A stretch of 64,000 nt of DNA, taken from positions 186,001 to 250,000 of the forward strand of contig NZ_QGTW01000009.1 of the NCBI RefSeq assembly GCF_003182355.1, read 5' to 3'. The notes under the pieces were generated by a model, which saw nothing but the letters and a program-made list of their open reading frames with translations, searched no databases and was not told the DNA's origin. The stretch is from Cytobacillus oceanisediminis (GTDB lineage Bacteria; Bacillota; Bacilli; Bacillales; Cytobacillaceae). How positions within the stretch are numbered: position 1 is the first letter of the stretch; every line of letters begins with the position of its first letter. Of this stretch, positions 40,902 to 49,045 are shown in pieces. Position numbers and translations under genes: made by a program.

Positions 40902-41822
40902 ATGTCTATCATGTATATAAGCATTTTTATTTCTTTGAGTATGTTTTTTTATGCCATGCTGGCCATCCAATCTTCCAAGAAGATTCATATGGAGAAACGG
41001 ATCCAGTTCTTCTTTGAAAAAAATGCTCAAGTACTTTTGGAAGAGAATGAAGCGGAAATTCAGGAGTCATTTTCAGAACGGGTTTTAATGCCACTATGGA
41101 AAAATCTCAAGATAAAGTTTCAAAAAAGCCTGGATAAAGAAAAAACAAACCAGCTTGAGCTTAGGCTGGCACAGGCGGGATATCCTTTTGGATGGAGTGC
41201 GATTGAATTTAAGATTATCCAGACCTCTATTCTAGCGTTTATGCCGATCTTAGGCTTTGGCTTTGCCTATTTGCTGAACCTTGAAAATCATCTAAAGCTC
41301 CTTTTTTCCATGCCATTTTTTATTGTGGGATTCATAGCTCCATCCATGTTTCTAAAATCAAAAATGCAAAAAAGAAATAAGGAGGCGTTAAAGGAGATTC
41401 CAGATACACTTGACTTACTGACGATCAGTCTTGAAGCAGGGCTTGGGTTCGATGCCGCCCTGAGCAAGGTTGTTTCCAAGAAAAGTGGCGTCCTATCTGA
41501 TGAGTTTACTTTTGCATTGGAAGAAATCAGAATTGGCAAAACCAGAAAAGAAGCGCTCGGTGGAATACAGGAACGCCTGCAGATAGATGAATTGAAAAAC
41601 TTAATCTATTGTATTGTACAAGCAGAAAAGCTGGGGATTGGGATGGTTTCAGTTCTGCGGGTGCAGACTGAGGAAATAAGGGAAAAAAGAAAGAACAGAG
41701 CAGAGGAAGCCGCAATGAAGGCACCGATAAAAATGCTGTTCCCTCTAGTTCTATTTATTTTCCCGACCTTGTTCATAATCTTATTGGGACCTGCCATTCT
41801 GCAGTTTATGGAGTCTTTTTAA
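40902..41822 (+). CDS. tadC: TadC-family membrane platform protein
   Basis: Product is 306 aa, the second GspF-like platform protein. ALKEIPDTLDLLTISLEAGL and an FDAALSKV segment are characteristic. Membrane segments lie near residues 5-22, 105-150 and 275-303. ATG 40902 follows GAGGTGTGAGGC three bases after the tadB stop. It is the last gene of the locus and is followed by a terminator. Confidence 0.9.
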   Translation: MSIMYISIFISLSMFFYAMLAIQSSKKIHMEKRIQFFFEKNAQVLLEENEAEIQESFSERVLMPLWKNLKIKFQKSLDKEKTNQLELRLAQAGYPFGWSAIEFKIIQTSILAFMPILGFGFAYLLNLENHLKLLFSMPFFIVGFIAPSMFLKSKMQKRNKEALKEIPDTLDLLTISLEAGLGFDAALSKVVSKKSGVLSDEFTFALEEIRIGKTRKEALGGIQERLQIDELKNLIYCIVQAEKLGIGMVSVLRVQTEEIREKRKNRAEEAAMKAPIKMLFPLVLFIFPTLFIILLGPAILQFMESF

Positions 41823-41858
41823 ATTCAAGAAACAGAATATATCAGCCTGAAGAAATCC

Positions 41859-41885
41859 AAAAAGCGCCTGAATTGGCGTTTTTTC
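41859..41885 (+). terminator. Terminator of the tad operon
   Basis: AAAAAGCGCC pairs with GGCGTTTTTT over TGAATT, ending in a T run. Confidence 0.9.
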
Positions 41886-41889
41886 ATTA

Positions 41890-42282
41890 ATTAGAGCTTT
41901 TTAAAAAGGTGCTTCTGTTTGTATGCATCCAAAAAAACAATGTATTGCCGGTTAAATCAAAAGTAAAATCCTTATTTACAAAATCCGCTTTCTCCATTGC
42001 AATTTGAACTGGCTTAAGCTCACATTTATATATATAACGCACCATATGCCCTTAGGTGTTTTACCACCGTTCGGTTGTTATCTTCCCCGTATTTTTTAAC
42101 TGAAGAGGTTTAAGAATATGCTCCTGGAGGAATTGTTCATAGGACAGGCCTGAAGTTTTTTCGATTATGGCTGTCAGCTTTAGCATGACTTCGCCTTTAT
42201 AGGCAACGAGAACTGCACCGTTAAAATGATTATTGGCAGCCAGGCTGTCCATATAGTGGTGTAAATTTTGTTTTACCGCCAT
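41890..42282 (-). pseudogene. Remnant of a serine beta-lactamase/transpeptidase-like gene
   Basis: A 73-codon frame (42282 to 42061) begins like a secreted serine hydrolase (FNGAVLVAYKGEVML), then jumps within one codon to an internal segment of the same family (KLTAIIEKTSGLSYEQFLQE, then HILKPLQLKNTG). The join indicates an internal deletion that removed the SxxK serine region. Further down on the same strand, 41890-42010 reads CELKPVQIAMEKADFVNKDF, a fragment resembling the C-terminal part, separated by stops. The remains are not functional. Confidence 0.7.
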
Positions 42283-42741
42283 GTTAAATTTCCGCCTTTA
42301 GGTATATTTTTTTATTGTCTATCATATAAATTGGCTGTTGTCTGTTTTTCTCCTTTCTTCAATAATTATATTTTAATAAGTTTTTACATAAAAAATGAAA
42401 CCAAATAGCTTTTCATTCGTCTATATATACGTGAGTTTATTTTCTGATTAGTAATTAGACGATTCTATTGTTTTATAGTAAGATCAGTTAAAAAACACTG
42501 CGGTTTCAGAGCCTAAAGTACTGTTCTTATAGGCTGGAATAGCTGTTTTATCCGGACATGCTTGACTTTTTGCAAAAACAGAGTATAGTTATATTCTTGC
42601 GCATCAATTTTATTTAATTTCTTTGTTTGTTCATAGTTTATTAATATTTAACAGTTATGATAAATACTAGATTGATTGCCAACATATGATTTTATAATGG
42701 ATAGTGAATTATGTTAGAATAATGTGCTAGAAGGTAGGTGT
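42283..42741. other. AT-rich spacer upstream of ltaS
   Basis: No gene is supported in these 459 bases. A TATAAT box at 42693-42698 is a candidate -10 element for ltaS, with no confident -35. The region probably provides the ltaS promoter. Confidence 0.45.
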
Positions 42742-44742
42742 ATGATTTTGAATACTTTACTTCAAAAGAGTCATGGTATTTTTAATAAATATATTGGCTT
42801 TTTCTTTTTGGCAGTATTTCTGCTTTGGATGAAAACGTATATAACTCAAATGACACAATTTAATTTAGGTATTGAAAGTACTTTGCAGCAGATCCTTTTA
42901 TTTATTAATCCGCTTGGGTCTTCACTGCTATTTTTAGGACTTGCATTTTTCTTTAAGGGAAGGAAAAAATACATTGCCTTAATGGCTATTTATTTCCTTT
43001 TATCCTTCCTGTTATTTGCGAATGTGGTGTACTACCGTTTCTTTAATGACTTTATAACGCTGCCGACTTTGACTCAGACACAAAACTTTGGCGATGTAAG
43101 CAGCAGTATAAGTTCTTTGTTAAAGCCTTATGACATCCTTTTCTTTGTTGATGTTCTTGTTCTTATCGGCTTGCTTGTTTTTAAAGCCGTGAAAGTCGAG
43201 AAAAAAGATATGTCCCGCCGCAAAGCAGCTGCTTTAATTTATGTTTCATTAGCTGTCTCCTTTGCAAACCTTGGATTAGCAGAAACGGACCGCCCGGAGC
43301 TTTTAACAAGGGGATTTGACCGAAACTATATCGTAAAATATTTAGGAATGTACAATTATACAATTTATGATGCTGTACAAAGTACGAAAGCATCCGCTCA
43401 AAGGGTTATGGCGGATAGCAGTGATACAACAGAAGTGATTAACTTTACAAAGTCTAATTACGCAGAACCCAATCCGAAGTATTTCGGCAAAGCAGAGGGC
43501 ATGAATGTGATTTATCTGCATCTTGAATCCATTCAGACTTTCCTAATGAATTACGAGTTGCATGGAGAAGAAGTAACTCCATTCTTAAATTCATTAACAA
43601 GAGAAGAAAATACCATGTATTTTGATAATTTCTTCCATCAGACTGCGCAAGGTAAAACAGCAGATGCAGAGTTTATTCTGGAAAATTCCCTATACGGATT
43701 GCCGCAGGGTTCAGCTTTTACTACAAAAGGCATGAACACTTATCATGCTGCTCCAGCTATCTTGAAGGATAAAGGCTATACGTCTGCAGTATTCCATGGC
43801 AACTCGGGAAGCTTCTGGAATCGTAATGAGATCTATAAATCATTTGGCTATGACAAGTTTTATGATGCCAACTTCTATGATCTAAAGCCTGAAGACATGG
43901 CTGACTATGGATTAATGGATAAACCTTTCTTTGAACAATCCATGCCATATTTGGAATCACTTCCACAGCCATTTTACTCAAAATTTATTACTGTATCGCA
44001 TCACTATCCGTACCATATGGATCAGGAGAAGGCGACGATTGAGCCACATACAACTGGCGATAAATCGGTGGATAACTACTTCCAGACAGCCCGTTATGCT
44101 GACGAAGCACTTAAAGAGTTCTTTGAGCAGCTTAAAGCATCCGGCCTGTACGACAACTCCATTATCGTAATGTACGGTGACCATTATGGCATTTCCAAAA
44201 ACCATAACAAAGCAATGGAAGAAGTACTCGGCAAAGAGATTACACCGTTTGATAGTGCTGGACTTCAGCGTGTTCCATTATTTATTCGTGTACCTGGCAT
44301 GGAAGGCGGAGTAAACCATGAATTTGGCGGACAGATTGATTTAATGCCAACCCTAATGCACTTGCTGGGTATCGATACTAAAGATTATCTGCAGTTTGGA
44401 ACAGATTTATTATCAGAACAGCACGATGATCTTGTACCATTCAGAAACGGAGACTTTATGAGCCCAACAATTTCTTCTGTTGACGGCAAGTTCTATGATT
44501 CAACAACTGGTGAACTGCTTGAAGAAGAACGTTTTGAAGAGGCGGAAAAGCTTCAGGATAGTGCAGAACAAAAACTGGCGCTTTCCGATAAAGTAGTAAA
44601 TGGCGACCTTCTGCGTTTCTACAAACCTGAGAATTTTGAACCTGTAGACCGTTCGGAATATGACTATAAACCGGAAGATTCTGAAGGTGCAAATTCTGAA
44701 ATGGAAAATGAAAAAACAGTAGAAGAACCATCTAATGAATAA
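42742..44742 (+). CDS. ltaS: Lipoteichoic acid synthase LtaS
   Basis: Product is 666 aa from ATG 42742; an in-frame GTG at 42724 is inside or before the AAGGTAGG RBS. Five membrane segments cover residues about 15-185. The extracellular sulfatase-like domain has the catalytic threonine in AQGKTADAEF (T306), DHYGISK near residue 480 for metal binding, and typical HSE/GNSGSFWNRN residues. LtaS polymerises glycerol-phosphate from phosphatidylglycerol onto lipoteichoic acid outside the membrane. The acidic C-terminal tail (EDSEGANSEMENEKT) is longer than needed for catalysis. Confidence 0.92.
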   Translation: MILNTLLQKSHGIFNKYIGFFFLAVFLLWMKTYITQMTQFNLGIESTLQQILLFINPLGSSLLFLGLAFFFKGRKKYIALMAIYFLLSFLLFANVVYYRFFNDFITLPTLTQTQNFGDVSSSISSLLKPYDILFFVDVLVLIGLLVFKAVKVEKKDMSRRKAAALIYVSLAVSFANLGLAETDRPELLTRGFDRNYIVKYLGMYNYTIYDAVQSTKASAQRVMADSSDTTEVINFTKSNYAEPNPKYFGKAEGMNVIYLHLESIQTFLMNYELHGEEVTPFLNSLTREENTMYFDNFFHQTAQGKTADAEFILENSLYGLPQGSAFTTKGMNTYHAAPAILKDKGYTSAVFHGNSGSFWNRNEIYKSFGYDKFYDANFYDLKPEDMADYGLMDKPFFEQSMPYLESLPQPFYSKFITVSHHYPYHMDQEKATIEPHTTGDKSVDNYFQTARYADEALKEFFEQLKASGLYDNSIIVMYGDHYGISKNHNKAMEEVLGKEITPFDSAGLQRVPLFIRVPGMEGGVNHEFGGQIDLMPTLMHLLGIDTKDYLQFGTDLLSEQHDDLVPFRNGDFMSPTISSVDGKFYDSTTGELLEEERFEEAEKLQDSAEQKLALSDKVVNGDLLRFYKPENFEPVDRSEYDYKPEDSEGANSEMENEKTVEEPSNE

Positions 44743-44747
44743 ATAAA

Positions 44748-44781
44748 GAAGGCTGCCTGGGTAAATCCAGGCAGCCTTTTT
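44748..44781. terminator. Bidirectional terminator between ltaS and nasA
   Basis: GGCTGCCTGG pairs perfectly with CCAGGCAGCC around GTAAAT, followed by TTTTT on the plus strand; it can also serve the convergent nasA gene. Confidence 0.9.
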
Positions 44782-44808
44782 GCTGTTTTGGGATTAGGGA
44801 TGTTGGTC

Positions 44809-46320
44809 TTATAGTGCCTTGCGTTCCCTTATGCTTTCTTTAACACGTGGGGATTCGTTGGTTTGACGATCCTGTTCAGATAAATAATATTCCGAGCTGA
44901 AGGAGTTTTTTGGTTCTTCCAGCCAGAAAAAGCAAATGGCAAAGCTGATCAGCGCCCCGGCTGCCAGGATAAAAAAGAAAGTCTGTGGTGAAACGAAAGT
45001 ATACAGGGTTAAATAGATCGTTGCGCCGACATTTCCATAAGCTCCTGCCATTCCGGCTATTTGCCCTGTTATCCGTTTTTTTATCATGGGAATGACGGCG
45101 AAGGTTGCCCCTTCAGCTCCTTGTATGAACATGGAAGTCAGAATGGTCATCATAACAGCAGCGAATAATGGCCAACTGGAATCGATAAACCCCATACCCA
45201 AGAGGCCGGCCGATATACCAAGCATATAAACTAGCATGACTCTCTTTCTGTTTCCCATCCGATCTGAGAGCATCCCGCCAAGCGGACGGGCAATAAGATT
45301 AATAAAAGCGAAAGAAGCTGCGATCAATCCGGCTGTCGAGGGTGTCAGGGAGAATGTCAGCTGAAAGAACATGGGCAGCATTGATACAATCGCAAGCTCT
45401 GCTCCGAAATTCGCAAAGTATGTACTGTTCAACGCAGCCACGTTTTTAAACTTATATTGATCTTCCTCAGGAACTCCAGCTTTTAATATAGGAATATTCA
45501 CTTCCAATATCTTATAAACCTGTATAATAAAAGCCAGTCCAATCAGGCTCCAGACAATATTTAAAGCGCTCTCCGAAATAAAGCCCAGATTTTCAATTCT
45601 CCAGGCACTGACGGCTAGAGCACCTCCAAGCGGAATGGACCATACGATTAGCCGAAACATATCTCCCCATGTGCTAACCTCCATTGCCCCTGATCTTTTC
45701 GGTTTAACGAGGGCTTTTCCTTCAGGGGTATCCTTTACAGCCCAAAAATAGAATACCCCATAAACAAGACAAATGAGTCCTGTTAAGGCTAAAGCATATC
45801 TCCATCCATCATCGCCTCCGAAAAGGTTTAGGCCGATAACCGGCAGGATCATGGCTGCAGCTGCAGATCCGAAATTTCCCCAGCCCCCATAAATTCCTTC
45901 TGCAAAGCCGACATCTTTTGGGGGAAACCACTCAGAAACCATTCGGATGCCAATGACAAAGCTTGCGCCTATACTGCCGAGGACTAAGCGGGATATCATC
46001 AGCTGGAGCCAATTATCTGCAAATGCAAAGATTAACGCCGGGATGGACATGACAATCAATAGAGATGAATAAACCAGTCTGGGGCCATACCGATCCAGCA
46101 GGTTCCCAATTATGATTCTGGCTGGAATCGTTAAGGCGACATTCAGAATACCTAGTGCGGCAATATGTTGTGCAGTAAGCCAATTCATTTCCTCCAGCAT
46201 GGTGGTAGCTAGAGGAGCCATGTTGTACCACGTGAAAAATGAAATAAAAAACGCGAGCCATGTATAGTGCAATACCTTCATTCGATCATCTTTAAATTTG
46301 AATACATCTGCAACCTTCAT
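44809..46320 (-). CDS. nasA: Nitrate/nitrite transporter, NarK/NasA family (MFS)
   Basis: Product is 503 aa from ATG 46320, chosen because GGGAGG lies 8 bases upstream; the longer frame from 46338 reads through that RBS. It has about 12 membrane segments. Nitrate-porter features are FFTWYNMAPLATTM near residue 30 and the G-rich signatures GIYGGWGNFGSAAAAM and GMAGAYGNVGATIYL. It takes up nitrate (and may extrude nitrite) at the membrane. It is divergent from the nasB-F operon and shares a 326-base regulatory region with two TnrA-type boxes. Confidence 0.9.
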   Translation of the reverse strand: MKVADVFKFKDDRMKVLHYTWLAFFISFFTWYNMAPLATTMLEEMNWLTAQHIAALGILNVALTIPARIIIGNLLDRYGPRLVYSSLLIVMSIPALIFAFADNWLQLMISRLVLGSIGASFVIGIRMVSEWFPPKDVGFAEGIYGGWGNFGSAAAAMILPVIGLNLFGGDDGWRYALALTGLICLVYGVFYFWAVKDTPEGKALVKPKRSGAMEVSTWGDMFRLIVWSIPLGGALAVSAWRIENLGFISESALNIVWSLIGLAFIIQVYKILEVNIPILKAGVPEEDQYKFKNVAALNSTYFANFGAELAIVSMLPMFFQLTFSLTPSTAGLIAASFAFINLIARPLGGMLSDRMGNRKRVMLVYMLGISAGLLGMGFIDSSWPLFAAVMMTILTSMFIQGAEGATFAVIPMIKKRITGQIAGMAGAYGNVGATIYLTLYTFVSPQTFFFILAAGALISFAICFFWLEEPKNSFSSEYYLSEQDRQTNESPRVKESIRERKAL

Positions 46321-46390
46321 TAAAAATTCCTCCCTCAATATCTGAATATTTTAATATCATCGCATAAATTAAATTTTTATGTAATTATTA

Positions 46391-46407
46391 TGTAAGGTTT
46401 TCTTACA
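46391..46407. promoter_or_regulatory. TnrA/GlnR box proximal to nasA
   Basis: TGTAAGGTTTTCTTACA matches the TnrA consensus TGTNAN7TNACA exactly, 71 bases upstream of nasA. Confidence 0.8.
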
Positions 46408-46577
46408 TAAGTAAAAATTCCTGTTTTCATCTGTATGCATTGGTGCCAGCTGGATTAAACGCTTACATATCAATAAAAAATAAGTAAAAACGTAGCATAA
46501 AAAGTAAATCTGCAAGATGGGGCAAAAGTTTTGTCATGATAAAAATAATCAAAAAGTTATGTTAATTACAAAATCTA

Positions 46578-46594
46578 TGTGATAAGATCTAACA
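46578..46594. promoter_or_regulatory. TnrA/GlnR box proximal to nasB
   Basis: TGTGATAAGATCTAACA matches TGTNAN7TNACA exactly, 53 bases upstream of nasB. With the box near nasA it implies nitrogen-limitation control of both divergent units. Confidence 0.8.
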
Positions 46595-46646
46595 TAACAA
46601 AAAGAAAAATATAGAAAGGTGGGAAGCGAGTTGCTGGAGGGTTACT

Positions 46647-48998
46647 ATGGCTAAAGAAAAACTGATTCTTATTGGAAACGGAATGGCAGGAGTTCGCTGT
46701 ATAGAGGAAATCCTCCATTATGATCCCGGCCGGTTTTCCATTTCGGTTTTCGGAAGTGAAAACCATCTAAATTACAATCGCATCTTATTGTCTTCTATCC
46801 TGCAAGGGAAGTCTTCCCTTGAAAATCTGACAATCCATAAATCTGATTGGTATGTGAAAAATCAAATCGAATTATTCAAAAATGAAACAGTTATGAAGTT
46901 GAACACTGCGAAAAAGAAAATTACCACAAATAAAAATCGAAAAGTTTCCTACGACAAGCTTATATTGGCTACCGGCTCTACTCCTTATGTCCCGCCGCTC
47001 CCTGGCTGCAGCAAAGAAGGAGTAATGACATTCCGTACTATAGAAGATTGCAGGCAAATCATTCATTCATCAAAAAAAGGTGAAAATGCCGTTGTAATTG
47101 GGGGAGGCTTGCTGGGATTGGAGGCTGCCCAAGGCCTTATCCATTTAGGAATGGATGTCCATGTTGTGCATAATGCAGCAAGAATCATGAATAAACAGCT
47201 GGACTCTAAAGCAGCAAATCTTTTGCAAAGATCGCTTGAGAAACAGGGCATGAAGTTCTTATTGGAGAAGGAAACACAGTCCTTTGAAGGAAGCAGCCGT
47301 GTCGAAAGGGTTATTTTTAAAGATGGAACAGAACTTCCGGCTGATCTGGTGATTATAGCAGCTGGTGTCAGGCCTAATATTAAGCTTGCGCAAGATTGTG
47401 GAATAAAAACGAATCGGGGAATAATGGTCAATGATTTTATGCAAACGAGTATCCCTGATATTTATGCTGTCGGTGAATGTGCTGAACATAGAGGGATGGT
47501 TTACGGACTTGTAAAGCCGCTGTATGAGCAGGGAAAGGTACTGGCGAAACATATCTGCGGAAAGTTTACTGAGGAATATAAAGGTTCCATTTTATCTTCG
47601 AAGCTGAAGATATCCGGAACGGAAGTATTTTCTGCAGGAGAGCTTTTTGAAAAAGGCTATAGAAAAGCTTTGACTTTATATGACGAAGATGAACAAACGT
47701 ATAAAAAAATTGTTTTTAAGCATAACAAAATGGCTGGATTTTTATTAATGGGTGACATAAAAGACCATGTAAGGTTATTGGACATGATGGAGAAGAAGAA
47801 AGACTTTTCCGATGAGGAAAAGCTGCTTCTTTTGAATTCTTCTAAAAAGGAATACAGCATAAGTTCAATGGCTCAAACCGGTATCGTTTGCAACTGTAAT
47901 GGCGTCACAAAAAAGGCGATTGCAGAAGCTGTTCTAACAAAAGGGCTGAAGACAGCAGAAGAAGTGACAGAATATACAAAGGCTTCTGGGACATGCGGAG
48001 GATGCAAGCCGCTGGTCGAAGAGCTTCTGTACTATATAAAAAGCGATGGTTTCCATGAAGATATCGAACCTGAAACATTATGTGCGTGTACGGATCTATC
48101 AGAAGAAGAGGTTGTAGAGGAGATTCAGCTTCGCGGATTGCAAAGTGTGGAAGGGATATTTACAGATCTTGGCTGGCGCAAAGAAAAGGGCTGCCCCATC
48201 TGTGTGCCTGCTTTGCATTATATCCTGCGAATGACAGTTCCCGATTATGAGGGAGATGGCCAATCTGTCTTCGTTGGTGAAACACACAACGCAGTTAGGG
48301 AGGCAAACGGCACCTATACAATCAAACCGCAAATATATTTGGGAGAAACGAACAGCAGTCAATTGCAAAGAATAGCAGACGTGGCTGAACAATACAGTAT
48401 TCCGGAAATAGTCATCAGCAATGACGGACGAATCATGCTAAAAGGAATCCAAGAGGAAGATTTGCAGAAAATTTGGCAGTCCTTAAACATGAAATTAATC
48501 CCTATACATGACAATAATTCAGTCAGCATCACCTTGCTTACCGGTTTCAAAGGCTGTGGCTGTGAAAATGGTACTTCAAAGAAATTGGCTGTCCAGCTTC
48601 AGAAAAAAACGGAATATCTAGTATCTCCGAACCGGCTGGAAATTGGAATCGCTTCTTGCATCCATGGCAGGGCAGGCTTTGGTGTTAAGGATATTGGGGT
48701 CATCAGACTTAGACAGTGCTGGGAAATCTATATCGGCGGAAATGCAGGATTCCAATTAAAAGCTGGAGAGCTTCTGGCTATTGCTTCAACTGAGAAGGAA
48801 GCGGAAGAGGTGATTTGCACATTGGTTCAATATTTCAGGGAATCCGCCAAATATTTGGAGAGCGTTTCGGAATGGACAGAAAGGATTGGGCTTATACACC
48901 TGCGGGAAGTGGTGTTTGATGTGGAGCTAAGAAAACTCTTAATCCAGCGCCTTGCAGAAGATTCATATAATTGCCGCCAAAAGTTACCCGTTTTTTAG
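46647..48998 (+). CDS. nasB: Assimilatory nitrate reductase electron-transfer subunit NasB
   Basis: Product is 783 aa, like B. subtilis NasB (about 770 aa). Domain order: FAD/NAD(P)-binding oxidoreductase (residues 1-390, GNGMAGVRCIEEIL and VIGGGLLGLEAAQGL), two BFD-like [2Fe-2S] modules (VCNCNGVTKK at about 414 with TCGGCKPL; LCACTDL at about 477 with GCPIC), a ferredoxin-like half (about 550), and a C-terminal sulfite/nitrite-reductase-like domain whose siroheme/4Fe-4S cysteine pattern is broken (GCGCENG at about 635, SCIHG at about 670). It takes electrons from NADH to NasC. ATG 46647 follows GCTGGAGGG. Confidence 0.88.
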   Translation: MAKEKLILIGNGMAGVRCIEEILHYDPGRFSISVFGSENHLNYNRILLSSILQGKSSLENLTIHKSDWYVKNQIELFKNETVMKLNTAKKKITTNKNRKVSYDKLILATGSTPYVPPLPGCSKEGVMTFRTIEDCRQIIHSSKKGENAVVIGGGLLGLEAAQGLIHLGMDVHVVHNAARIMNKQLDSKAANLLQRSLEKQGMKFLLEKETQSFEGSSRVERVIFKDGTELPADLVIIAAGVRPNIKLAQDCGIKTNRGIMVNDFMQTSIPDIYAVGECAEHRGMVYGLVKPLYEQGKVLAKHICGKFTEEYKGSILSSKLKISGTEVFSAGELFEKGYRKALTLYDEDEQTYKKIVFKHNKMAGFLLMGDIKDHVRLLDMMEKKKDFSDEEKLLLLNSSKKEYSISSMAQTGIVCNCNGVTKKAIAEAVLTKGLKTAEEVTEYTKASGTCGGCKPLVEELLYYIKSDGFHEDIEPETLCACTDLSEEEVVEEIQLRGLQSVEGIFTDLGWRKEKGCPICVPALHYILRMTVPDYEGDGQSVFVGETHNAVREANGTYTIKPQIYLGETNSSQLQRIADVAEQYSIPEIVISNDGRIMLKGIQEEDLQKIWQSLNMKLIPIHDNNSVSITLLTGFKGCGCENGTSKKLAVQLQKKTEYLVSPNRLEIGIASCIHGRAGFGVKDIGVIRLRQCWEIYIGGNAGFQLKAGELLAIASTEKEAEEVICTLVQYFRESAKYLESVSEWTERIGLIHLREVVFDVELRKLLIQRLAEDSYNCRQKLPVF

Positions 48999-49045
48999 TT
49001 TGTAAAGCAAAAAATGAACATATGAAAGGCGGAAAGGAATGAGCT

